A DNA stretch of 7,158 nucleotides from Anaerolineae bacterium (lineage in GTDB: Bacteria > Chloroflexota > Anaerolineae > B4-G1 > SLSP01). The translations under genes were made by a program, and so were the position numbers. This document shows positions 1-6,313 of the stretch, piece after piece (the stretch's first letter is position 1; each line of letters starts with the position of its first letter). Where the stretch lies: positions 1 through 7,158 of the forward strand of contig JAFGNI010000559.1 in assembly GCA_016927095.1 (NCBI GenBank), read 5' to 3'. The notes under the pieces were generated by a model. That model did no database searches, was not told where the DNA came from, and saw only the letters and a list, made by a program, of their open reading frames with translations.

Positions 1-110
1 CGTGCACCATGCTGGCACACAGTCTGCGCTTGCGCGCCCTTCAGCAGCGGACGCGCAAGCGCATGGTGCAACGCGACAGGCAGGAGCTGGAGGCAGTCTG
101 CCGGCGCAGA
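1..110. other. Non-coding 3' flank of the exporter operon, rich in inverted repeats
   Basis: This is the region downstream of the last ABC gene, which ends at 111. No convincing gene is seen: the plus-strand reading frame through here runs on antisense to the ABC gene and is a shadow. The stretch holds several perfect inverted repeats (3-12 with 61-70, 25-36 with 52-63, 21-29 with 104-112, 95-101 with 106-112), listed separately. No T-run follows the hairpins on the transcribed strand inside the window, so a classic intrinsic terminator is not shown. Confidence 0.6.
3..70. repeat. Nested inverted repeat (long imperfect hairpin)
   Basis: The inner stem is a perfect 12-bp inverted repeat, TGCGCTTGCGCG at 25-36 against CGCGCAAGCGCA at 52-63, with a 15-nt loop. 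The outer stem is a perfect 10-bp repeat, TGCACCATGC at 3-12 against GCATGGTGCA at 61-70. The two stems share bases 61-63, so a single fold would have a one-sided bulge of about 12 nt (13-24). It lies about 40 nt past the stop codon of the third ABC gene. It could be a transcript-end or 3'-protecting hairpin, a REP-like element, or a site belonging to a gene beyond the left edge. The pairing is seen directly; the role is inference. Confidence 0.6.
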
Positions 111-112
111 CT
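95..112 (-). repeat. Short hairpin spanning the stop codon of the last ABC gene
   Basis: AGTCTGC (95-101) and GCAGACT (106-112) form a perfect 7-bp inverted repeat around a 4-base CGGC loop, and the right arm overlaps the TAG stop codon (111-113). The same right arm, extended to 104-112, is also a perfect 9-bp match to the reverse complement of 21-29, so two alternative pairings exist in the transcript. No T-tract follows, so it is not called a terminator. Confidence 0.5.
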
Positions 113-1901
113 AGATCTGTGCTCGAGCCATAAAGCGCTCTTGACGCACCTCAACGTACCGGGGCTCCATGTTCCGCTGAACCTCGTTCAACTGGCGGTA
201 GAGGCCATCCTCTTCCATCAACTCCTCGTGGGTGCCCGACTGGACGATCTCGCTGCCCTCCAGCACCACGATCTTGTCCGCACTGCGGATCGTCGACAAG
301 CGGTGAGCGATAATAATCGTTGTGCGCCCGACCATCAAGCGTTCCAGAGCCTGCTGGATCAGGAGTTCCGTCTGCGTATCGACAGACGAAGTCGCCTCAT
401 CGAGGATCAGGACTGGCGCATCCTTGAGCACAGCACGCGCGATCGCAAGACGTTGCTTCTGACCACCTGACAACTTCACGCCCCGCTCGCCGATGATCGT
501 GTCATAACCATCGGGCAGCTTCTCGAGGAAATCGTGCGCGTTCGCGATCTTGGCCGCCTGGATCATCTCCTCTTCCGATGCACCGGGACGCCCAAAGAGA
601 ATGTTCTCGCGGGCAGTCCCATGAAAGAGGAAGACGTCCTGGAGCACGATGCTGACCTGTTCGCGCAGACTCCGGAGCTTCAGATCCCGGACGTCGTGAC
701 CATCCAAGGTGATGGCGCCGGACTTAACATCGTAGAAGCGCGGGATGAGACTGGCCAACGTGCTCTTACCCACCCCTGTGGGGCCAACCAGGGCTACGAC
801 ATGGCCGGCGGGAATGACAAGGTCGATATTCTCCAGCACAGGCTGGCCCTCAACGTAGTGGAAGCTCACGTTCCGGAAGACGATATTGCCGTCTGCGCGT
901 CCTTCCAGCTCGACCGCGTCGGGACGGTCATCCACGTCCGGCTTCTCATCCAGCAGCTCCGAGACACGCTCCGCGCCAGCTATCGCATGCTGCACATTTT
1001 CCCAAGCGCTGCTCAACATCCGCACCGGCTGGTAGAACGTGTTCAGATACAGGAAGAAGGCGACCAGATCCTCTAGCGGCAATGTCTGCCGAAGCACCAG
1101 GCGTCCACCGAAGTAGATGAGCACAATGGTGCCCAGAGATGAGGCGAACTCCACAAAGGGATGGAAGGTCGCCATCAGCCGCAGCGCTTTAAGGAGCGAG
1201 TCCCGATAGCGCATAATGTGATCGCCGATGCGCTGTGCTTCCTTCGGTTCGCGGGTGAAAGCCTTAATCTCTCGCATGCCGGACAGGTTGTCAGCCAAGG
1301 TGGCATTCAAGTCGCCCAGTTCTTTCTGTCGCGTCCTAAAGGCAGGCCGGACATACTTCGTGAAGCCTTGAGCGGCGACGATTATCAAAGGTATGGGCAC
1401 CAGGCTCAACAGGGTCAACATCGGGCTCATCGACACCAAGATGATGGCTACCCCAATGAAGAGCATGATGTTGACCACCGTGTCGGGGATAGCGTGCGCG
1501 ATCAGCGTCTCGAACATGTCCGAGTCATTGACCATTCGAGACATCAAATCGCCGGTCTTGCGGTCTTCATAGAAACCAAGAGAGAGCCGCTGCAGGTGCG
1601 CGTAGATGTCTTTTCGGGCGTCTGCCACAGCTCCCCAACCCGCCACGTGGGCCATATAGCTGCGCAAGAATCGCAGCCCTGCGCGCACCAGGTAGAGTAC
1701 TAAGGCCAGCAACGCTAAGCGTCCGACGACACCCAATGACTGCTCCAGGCTCTGGGGATCCTGCACGATCGCGACCATGTTCCGGATGATCTGCGGCTCG
1801 TAGAGCTGTACGCCGGTGAGCAGCAGCATACTGAGAACGGTCACGATGAGCGGTGTCCGGTAGTTCTTCGTATATCCAAAGAGAAACTTCAGTGTCTTCA
1901 T
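111..1901 (-). CDS. ABC exporter half-transporter with canonical ATP sites, probably homodimeric (MsbA/BmrA type)
   Basis: This is a 596-residue half-size ABC exporter with an N-terminal six-helix membrane domain (hydrophobic segments near 17-34, 61-77, 141-158, 161-178, 248-266 and 277-290) and a C-terminal nucleotide-binding domain. The ATPase motifs are complete: Walker A GPTGVGKST (373-381), Q-loop Gln421, signature LSGGQ (477-481), Walker B VLILDE with catalytic Glu502, and switch His533 in IIIAHRLST. Half-transporters of this class export lipids, drugs or peptides across the inner membrane; the substrate cannot be read from the sequence. I chose the ATG at 1901 because CGAGGG lies 6 nt upstream; the TTG at 1907 would leave no spacing. 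It is the last gene of the operon, 73 nt after the preceding gene. Because all its own motifs are intact it does not need a partner, and I infer a homodimer. Membership in a mixed complex with its neighbours is less likely but not excluded. Confidence 0.93.
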   Translation of the reverse strand: MKTLKFLFGYTKNYRTPLIVTVLSMLLLTGVQLYEPQIIRNMVAIVQDPQSLEQSLGVVGRLALLALVLYLVRAGLRFLRSYMAHVAGWGAVADARKDIYAHLQRLSLGFYEDRKTGDLMSRMVNDSDMFETLIAHAIPDTVVNIMLFIGVAIILVSMSPMLTLLSLVPIPLIIVAAQGFTKYVRPAFRTRQKELGDLNATLADNLSGMREIKAFTREPKEAQRIGDHIMRYRDSLLKALRLMATFHPFVEFASSLGTIVLIYFGGRLVLRQTLPLEDLVAFFLYLNTFYQPVRMLSSAWENVQHAIAGAERVSELLDEKPDVDDRPDAVELEGRADGNIVFRNVSFHYVEGQPVLENIDLVIPAGHVVALVGPTGVGKSTLASLIPRFYDVKSGAITLDGHDVRDLKLRSLREQVSIVLQDVFLFHGTARENILFGRPGASEEEMIQAAKIANAHDFLEKLPDGYDTIIGERGVKLSGGQKQRLAIARAVLKDAPVLILDEATSSVDTQTELLIQQALERLMVGRTTIIIAHRLSTIRSADKIVVLEGSEIVQSGTHEELMEEDGLYRQLNEVQRNMEPRYVEVRQERFMARAQI

Positions 1902-1907
1902 TATCAA

Positions 1908-1913
1908 CCCTCG
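1908..1913 (-). promoter_or_regulatory. Ribosome binding site of the third ABC gene
   Basis: CGAGGG on the minus strand sits 6 nt upstream of the ATG at 1901-1899. It directly abuts the in-frame TTG at 1907, which rules that codon out as a likely start. Confidence 0.7.
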
Positions 1914-1980
1914 TTTGAATGATCTACAACACTAATCGCTGATCTTACTGTATTGTGCGGAATTTGGTAGGGACTCCCAC
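1914..1980 (-). other. AT-richer intergenic gap between second and third ABC genes
   Basis: The whole gap 1908-1980 is 73 nt and about 45% G+C by direct count (33 of 73), clearly lower than the flanking genes. No T-tracted hairpin is present, so read-through from the upstream gene is plausible. The best promoter-like match on the minus strand (TAAGAT with a 3-of-6 -35 box at 17 bp) is too weak to call. Confidence 0.5.
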
Positions 1981-3813
1981 TTATGCAAGGACAGCATCTA
2001 CGAACTGACGCTCATAGAGCTCGCGGTACAGTCCGTCGCTGAGCAACAACTCCGCGTGCGTGCCCAGCTCCACAATGCGACCGCCATCGATGACGCAGAT
2101 CGCGTCAGCATTGCGTATCGTGCTAAGGCGGTGGGCGATGACCACGGCAGTTCGCCCCGCCAGCAAGTGATCCAAGGCATCCTGAATCAGGGCCTCTGTC
2201 ATTGTGTCGACGCTGGAGGTGGCCTCATCCAGAATCAGGATGCGCGGATCCGCCAACACGGCGCGCGCAATACAGAGCAACTGCCGCTGCCCTAGCGAAA
2301 AGTTCACGCCCCCCTCCTGAATCTCAGTCTCATACCCGTTGGGCGTGCGCATAATGAAGTCGTGTGCGTTGGCAAGGCGGGCAGCCTTTTCGACCTCCTC
2401 GTCTGAAACCTGTGGCTTGCCAAACCGGATGTTGTCCGCAATCGTCCCAGAGAAGAGGAAAGGGTCCTGCGGCACAATACCCATCTGCTGGCGGAGCGAT
2501 TGCTGGTCGACATCGCGGACATCGACCCCGTCAATCAAGACAGCACCCTCGCTCACATCGTAAAAACGGGCGATCAGGTTGGAGATGGAGGTTTTGCCCG
2601 CGCCGGTTGGGCCCACCAACGCCACCGTCTCCCCAGGCCGAATCGTCAGATTAATGTCCATCAACACCGGTTCCCCTGCACGATAGGCGAAATCAACGTC
2701 ACGGAACTCCACCTTTCCGACGATCTCCGACATCTCCACGGCGTCGGGCTTATCCGGAACAGCGGATTCGGTGTCCAACAGCTGTAGCACGCGCTCCCCG
2801 CCAGCCATCGCCGATTGCATCGTCGTGTAGAGCTGGCTGAGCTCCTGGATAGGCTGGAAGAAGCGCGTCACGTAGGCCAGAAAGGCAATGATGACGCCCA
2901 GGGTCAGGGTCTCATCGGTCACCGAGCGCCCGCCGAACCAGAGCACGACCGCCGTTGCGAGCATGCTCAAGAACTGGACAGCAGGCATAAAGACAAAGGA
3001 AAGCGAGGTGGCGTTGACGTGCGCATCGCGATTAGCGCGGTTGACCTCGTCAAAGCGCTCCTGGGTAGTGCCCTCCTGGGCGAAGGCCTGGATGACGCGC
3101 ATGCCGGCCAAATCCTCAGCCAGATCGCCAATGACCTCAGCGACCGTGGCCTGCATTAGCCGGTACGCTCGCTTCGCGTGTCGCGCATAGATGACCGTCG
3201 CCAACACCATCAAAGGGATGACGCCAAAGGTCAGCAGCGCGAGCCGGGGGCTCATCGATACCATAATCACGACGATGCCCACGAGTGTCAGCAAGTCACT
3301 CGCCACGCTGATCAAGCCCTGCGATAGCAGATCGTTGATCACACCTACGTCACTGAAAACGCGCGACAGGGTCACACCGATGATATGCGTATCGTGATAG
3401 CCCAGATGGAGCCTCTGGAGGTGCCGGATAAGGGCCAAGCGCATATCCCCAAGCACATCCTGACCCGTGATCGAAAGCAAGTACTGCTGCCCAGCCGTCG
3501 AGGCGTAGAGCGCCACAAAGACGCCCGCCGTGATCAGCGCGATACGATCCAGTCCGGCAAGGTTGCCGTTTATCATGTAGTCGTCTACGGCGATTTTTGT
3601 GAGATAGGGAACGATCAGTCCCAACCCGGAGGAGATCACCATCAGGACAGCCGCCACCAGCATCTTGCGCCAGTACGGACGCACAAATACGGTGAGACGC
3701 CCGATGATCCGCAGATCGAAAGCTCGCCTACCTTCGTCGTCCTCCTGGCCAAGTCTTCGCAGTAGGCCTCGCGGGCCACCACCCATACTGGTTGTGCCAA
3801 TCGAGAAGCTCAT
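1981..3813 (-). CDS. Heterodimeric ABC exporter subunit with consensus Walker B/His but degenerate signature (TM288/LmrD-like)
   Basis: This is a 610-residue half-transporter. An N-terminal cytosolic stretch of about 45 residues is followed by six hydrophobic segments (near 51-72, 89-106, 168-186, 190-208, 275-292, 303-318) and an ATPase domain. Walker A is GPTGAGKTS (401-409), the Q-loop Gln is 449, Walker B is ILILDE with catalytic Glu530, and the switch His is 561. The signature motif is FSLGQ (505-509) instead of LSGGQ, so the ATP site completed by this signature should be slow or inactive. That is the known pattern for the consensus-site subunit of heterodimeric exporters. It fits the preceding gene, whose Walker B and H-loop are altered while its signature is intact. 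ATG at 3813 has GGAGG 5 nt upstream, placed partly over the stop codon of the preceding gene, and the intergenic gap is only 10 nt. I infer co-expression and a 1:1 complex. The substrate is unknown; multidrug efflux is the usual role. Confidence 0.94.
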   Translation of the reverse strand: MSFSIGTTSMGGGPRGLLRRLGQEDDEGRRAFDLRIIGRLTVFVRPYWRKMLVAAVLMVISSGLGLIVPYLTKIAVDDYMINGNLAGLDRIALITAGVFVALYASTAGQQYLLSITGQDVLGDMRLALIRHLQRLHLGYHDTHIIGVTLSRVFSDVGVINDLLSQGLISVASDLLTLVGIVVIMVSMSPRLALLTFGVIPLMVLATVIYARHAKRAYRLMQATVAEVIGDLAEDLAGMRVIQAFAQEGTTQERFDEVNRANRDAHVNATSLSFVFMPAVQFLSMLATAVVLWFGGRSVTDETLTLGVIIAFLAYVTRFFQPIQELSQLYTTMQSAMAGGERVLQLLDTESAVPDKPDAVEMSEIVGKVEFRDVDFAYRAGEPVLMDINLTIRPGETVALVGPTGAGKTSISNLIARFYDVSEGAVLIDGVDVRDVDQQSLRQQMGIVPQDPFLFSGTIADNIRFGKPQVSDEEVEKAARLANAHDFIMRTPNGYETEIQEGGVNFSLGQRQLLCIARAVLADPRILILDEATSSVDTMTEALIQDALDHLLAGRTAVVIAHRLSTIRNADAICVIDGGRIVELGTHAELLLSDGLYRELYERQFVDAVLA

Positions 3814-3818
3814 CCCAC

Positions 3819-3823
3819 CCTCC
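3819..3823 (-). promoter_or_regulatory. Ribosome binding site of the second ABC gene
   Basis: GGAGG on the minus strand lies 5 nt before the ATG at 3813-3811. It immediately follows the TAG stop (3826-3824) of the preceding gene, an arrangement that suits translational re-initiation. Confidence 0.75.
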
Positions 3824-5656
3824 CTACTCGGCGCTCACAGGGGATCTCGCGTCCATCAATTCGCGCTGCGCCATCAGTTCACGGACCTCCTGCGGCCTCA
3901 GTTGCCGTTCATAGATATCGGCGTAGAGGCCAGAGCGCTCCAGCAGCTCCTCGTGCGTGCCGCGTGCCACGACGCGCCCCTTGTCCAGGACAAGGATCTG
4001 GTCCGCCATCCGTACGGTGCTGAGGCGCTGAGCGATGACGAACGAGGTCCGTCCCCGCATCAGGCGCTCCAGCGCCTTCTGGATTAGGCGCTCGGTCTCC
4101 GTGTCCACACTCGACATCGCATCATCCAGGATCAGTATTCTGGGATCCTTCAGCAGTGCACGGGCAATGGCAACGCGCTGTTTCTGACCGCCGGAGAGTG
4201 TAGATCCGCGCTCTCCCACATACGTGTCATAGCCTTTGGGCATCTCCATGATGAAGTCATGGGCCTGCGCAGCCCTAGCTGCCTCGTAAACCTCCTCCTC
4301 CGTCGCACCGGGACGTCCGAAAGCGATGTTCTCCCGGACGGAGGCGGCGAAGAGCGTCGTTTCCTGTAGGACGATGCCAATCTGCTGGCGAAGTGACTCC
4401 AGCGTGAGATCGCGCACATCGTAGCCGTCTATCGTCACACGGCCCTCTGTGACATCATAGAAACGCGGAATCAGGTTGATGATCGTGGACTTGCCGGAAC
4501 CTGTCGAGCCCAGCAATGCGATGATCTGCCCGGGATCTGCGTTGAGGTTGATGCCGTCCAGCACCGTCCGCCGACCAAAATACGAGAAGGTCACGTCCTC
4601 AAAGCGCACGCGTCCATCAACCTTGGGCAGCGGCCTGGCATCCGGCGCCTCTACGACCTCGGACTCCGCATCAAGAATCTCGAAAATACGCTCGCCGCTA
4701 GCAGCAGCCTCCGTCATGAAGGGCACCATCCGTCCCAGCATCCGGACCCGGCCCGCTAACTGGCTCAGATAGGCGTTGAACGCGACGAACTCGCCCAACG
4801 TCAACGCCCCGGAGATGACCTGGCGCCCTCCGTACCACAGGATGAAGATCGTACTGATGTTCGTGAGGAAGACGACGGCAGGATCGTTCAACGCGCGCAC
4901 TACCGCGGATTTCTCGGCCAACTCCAGCCATTCCTCGTTCTGATCCTCAAAGCGCGCGATCTCGGCGTCCTCCTGAGCAAAGCCCTTGACGATGCGCGCA
5001 CCCCGGAGATTCTGTTCGACCCAAGAGGTCATATCGCTGATCTTGTCCCGGATCGAGCGCCAGAGGGGCCGCATCGACTTGGAATACCGGTACGCCTGGA
5101 TCAACAGAATGGGCATAGAGAGCAGCGACAACAGCGCCAGCTTTGCATTCATCGCTGCGAGCACCCCAATCGTGATGACCATCAAGACCAAACCCTCCAC
5201 GAAACGCATCGTGGCCCGACCATTCAGGAATCGCAGGCGCTCCACATCGTGCATCGCTCGCGCCAGCAGTTGACCGGCCTCGGTGCGATCGTGATAGGAG
5301 AAAGACAGGGAGGAAAGCTTCTGATACAGCGCGTTTCGTAAGTCGTAAGCCACACTCTGGGAGGCTTTCTCGATCCAGTTGCCGTGGAAAAAGCCGAGAA
5401 CCCCTTGCAGGATGGTCATGCCTAGCAGCCCAAGAACCGACCACGTCAAGTAGTCGAGATCCTGCTGCCTGATGCCACGGTCGACAATGCCCCGCATAAA
5501 CTGCGGAATCACGACGGCGACGATATCGATGATGACCAACAGGGCATACCCAGCGGTGACAACGCGCCAATATGGCTTGCTGTAGCTGTAGCAGCGGCGC
5601 AGGATGCGCCAATCGTTGGGTTTCCGCTCGGGGTCTGACTCGTTACTGGAATTCAT
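3824..5656 (-). CDS. Heterodimeric ABC exporter subunit with degenerate catalytic site (TM287/LmrC-like)
   Basis: This is a 610-residue half-transporter, the first of three. The charged N-terminus is followed by hydrophobic segments near 35-53, 71-91, 152-168, 172-190, 260-275 and 285-300, then the ATPase domain. Walker A GSTGSGKST (383-391), Q-loop Gln431 and signature LSGGQ (487-491) are normal. Two catalytic residues are changed: the Glu after Walker B is Asp512 (ILILDD, codon GAT at 4121-4123), and the switch His is Gln543 (VIAQRLST, codon CAG at 4028-4030). Asp and Gln at these places are known in the degenerate subunit of heterodimeric exporters such as TM287. The C-terminus extends about 25 residues past the usual end and is rich in Arg and Glu. 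The ATG at 5656 is chosen (GGAG 10 nt upstream); an in-frame TTG at 5665 sits too close to that GGAG. The gene overlaps the marR-like gene by 14 nt. It most likely pairs with the next gene product. Confidence 0.94.
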   Translation of the reverse strand: MNSSNESDPERKPNDWRILRRCYSYSKPYWRVVTAGYALLVIIDIVAVVIPQFMRGIVDRGIRQQDLDYLTWSVLGLLGMTILQGVLGFFHGNWIEKASQSVAYDLRNALYQKLSSLSFSYHDRTEAGQLLARAMHDVERLRFLNGRATMRFVEGLVLMVITIGVLAAMNAKLALLSLLSMPILLIQAYRYSKSMRPLWRSIRDKISDMTSWVEQNLRGARIVKGFAQEDAEIARFEDQNEEWLELAEKSAVVRALNDPAVVFLTNISTIFILWYGGRQVISGALTLGEFVAFNAYLSQLAGRVRMLGRMVPFMTEAAASGERIFEILDAESEVVEAPDARPLPKVDGRVRFEDVTFSYFGRRTVLDGINLNADPGQIIALLGSTGSGKSTIINLIPRFYDVTEGRVTIDGYDVRDLTLESLRQQIGIVLQETTLFAASVRENIAFGRPGATEEEVYEAARAAQAHDFIMEMPKGYDTYVGERGSTLSGGQKQRVAIARALLKDPRILILDDAMSSVDTETERLIQKALERLMRGRTSFVIAQRLSTVRMADQILVLDKGRVVARGTHEELLERSGLYADIYERQLRPQEVRELMAQRELMDARSPVSAE

Positions 5657-6137
5657 CGGGGTCAATCTCCATAATCTGGATCAAATCGTCAAACGCGCCA
5701 TTGATGCGCTGCAGCTTGTCTTGAGAGAGTGCCTTGATGCGCTCACGCAGAAGTGGGATGCCGCCGAGCGGTGTCTCCTCTGCGATCTGCCGTCCTGCGG
5801 CGGTGAGTTCAACGAAGACGACCCGGCTGTCTTGTTTCGAACGGCGTCGAGCGACGTAGCCCGCATCCTCCATGCGCGACACGAGCTCCGATGTAGCACT
5901 GTTGCTGATGAAGAGATAGTCGCAGAGCTGTCCAACCGTGAGGGGGCCGGCATCGAACAAGTGACGCAACATGGCCAACTCCCGCCCTCGCACACCCTCA
6001 CACTGAGTCTTGCGCGAGAAATACCGGGCGTAGCGATAGAGCACCAGATACTTCTGGATCGCATCCAGGGCAAGATCCTGCTGGGACAGGTTCACCACCC
6101 GATCATCCACCTTCACCACAGTCACGCCAGATTCCAC
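5643..6137 (-). CDS. MarR-family winged-helix transcriptional regulator of the exporter operon
   Basis: This is a 164-residue regulator of typical MarR length, expected to act as a dimer on palindromic DNA. The winged helix-turn-helix covers about residues 50-120. The recognition helix lies around ISNSATSELVSRME (77-90), and the wing with the family's DxR motif (Asp103, Arg105) lies within 97-112. N- and C-terminal helices would form the dimer interface. Two cysteines (46 and 72) are present, but nothing shows redox sensing. The start is set at GTG 6137 because a perfect GAGGAGG lies 6 nt upstream. An in-frame ATG at 6170 would add 11 residues and has only a weak GGAAAG before it. Its last 14 nt overlap the first ABC gene, implying translational coupling. 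Upstream lies a strong promoter with three palindromes, so autorepression relieved by a ligand, probably an exporter substrate, is the likely mode. MarR dimers are mostly repressors; an activator role is not excluded. Confidence 0.92.
   Translation of the reverse strand: MESGVTVVKVDDRVVNLSQQDLALDAIQKYLVLYRYARYFSRKTQCEGVRGRELAMLRHLFDAGPLTVGQLCDYLFISNSATSELVSRMEDAGYVARRRSKQDSRVVFVELTAAGRQIAEETPLGGIPLLRERIKALSQDKLQRINGAFDDLIQIMEIDPDEFQ
5667..5670 (-). promoter_or_regulatory. Ribosome binding site of the first ABC gene
   Basis: GGAG on the minus strand lies inside the end of the marR-like reading frame, 10 nt before the ATG at 5656. The spacing is a little long. It would be only 1 nt from the alternative TTG at 5665, so the ATG is preferred. 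Confidence 0.5.
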
Positions 6138-6143
6138 GGGCGA

Positions 6144-6150
6144 CCTCCTC
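6144..6150 (-). promoter_or_regulatory. Ribosome binding site that fixes the marR-like GTG start
   Basis: GAGGAGG on the minus strand is followed by 6 nt and then GTG at 6137-6135. This is the strongest ribosome binding site in the window and argues for the GTG over the upstream in-frame ATG at 6170. Confidence 0.8.
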
Positions 6151-6193
6151 ACTCCACAACCCCTCTGCATTGAGCTTTCCGGTCCTGAACTTC

Positions 6194-6233
6194 TCGCCAG
6201 CGAACCATTCGTCTCCGAATGTTTCGCTGGCGA
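6194..6233. promoter_or_regulatory. Large inverted repeat at the transcription start, two probable MarR operator sites
   Basis: Arms of 18 bp (6194-6211 and 6216-6233) are complementary except at one position (6205/6222) and are separated by TCTC. Each arm also contains its own palindrome: TCGC-CA-GCGA at 6194-6203 and TTCGC-TG-GCGAA at 6223-6234. Their centres are 30 bp apart, close to three helical turns, so dimers on both would face the same side. The right site overlaps the predicted start point just downstream of the -10 box. In RNA the whole repeat would fold as a stable hairpin at or near the 5' end of the transcript. Confidence 0.65.
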
Positions 6234-6236
6234 AGT

Positions 6237-6265
6237 ATTCTAACCCCGGACATCGCCTTTGTCAA
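6237..6265 (-). promoter_or_regulatory. Sigma70/sigmaA-type promoter of the marR-ABC operon
   Basis: On the minus strand a consensus -35 box TTGACA (6265-6260) is followed by exactly 17 nt and a -10 box TAGAAT (6242-6237), which matches TATAAT at five of six positions. Transcription would start about 6-9 nt downstream, near 6231-6228, giving a leader of about 91-94 nt before the GTG. No second promoter of similar quality is seen before the ABC genes, so this one probably drives all four genes. Palindromes lie over its -35 box and over its start point. Confidence 0.82.
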
Positions 6266-6272
6266 TAGGCGA
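6253..6272. promoter_or_regulatory. Palindrome overlapping the -35 box, probable MarR operator
   Basis: TCGCCT (6253-6258) and AGGCGA (6267-6272) form a 20-bp inverted repeat with perfect 6-bp arms and an 8-nt centre that contains most of the -35 hexamer. MarR-family operators are typically palindromes of about 16-20 bp placed over promoter elements, so repression by blocking polymerase is expected. It shares the TCGC/GCGA half-sites with the two palindromes downstream. The palindrome is seen; the protein that binds it is inferred. Confidence 0.55.
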
Positions 6273-6313
6273 AACAGGCAATACTGTCAGGGCAGGAGAA
6301 GGTGACCGGAAAC

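Noticed and set aside
9..470. Plus-strand open frame starting in the left non-coding flank
   Set aside because: Most of it lies antisense to the NBD end of the third ABC gene. Its translation has no recognisable domain, and high-GC antisense frames are common.
534..1703. Two plus-strand open frames of 180 codons each
   Set aside because: Both are antisense to the third ABC gene, with His/Gln-rich low-information translations typical of shadow frames.
1971..1979. GGGACTCCC mini-palindrome just after the second ABC gene as a terminator
   Set aside because: Arms are 4 bp with a 1-nt centre and no T-tract, which is too short to terminate transcription.
1914..1980. Internal promoter before the third ABC gene
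   Set aside because: The best candidate is TAAGAT with a 3-of-6 -35 box at 17 bp, not better than expected by chance in AT-richer DNA.
2339..4087. Several overlapping plus-strand open frames
   Set aside because: They are antisense to the second and first ABC genes, overlap one another in different frames, and resemble no family.
4947..5612. Minus-strand open frame of 221 codons
   Set aside because: It is a same-strand, shifted-frame shadow of the first ABC gene, whose own frame has clear transporter sequence throughout this stretch.
6138..6170. ATG at 6170 as the start of the marR-like gene
   Set aside because: The GTG at 6137 has a perfect GAGGAGG 6 nt upstream, while the ATG has only a weak GGAAAG. 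The extra 11 residues are Arg/Gly-rich and not family-like. It remains a minor alternative.
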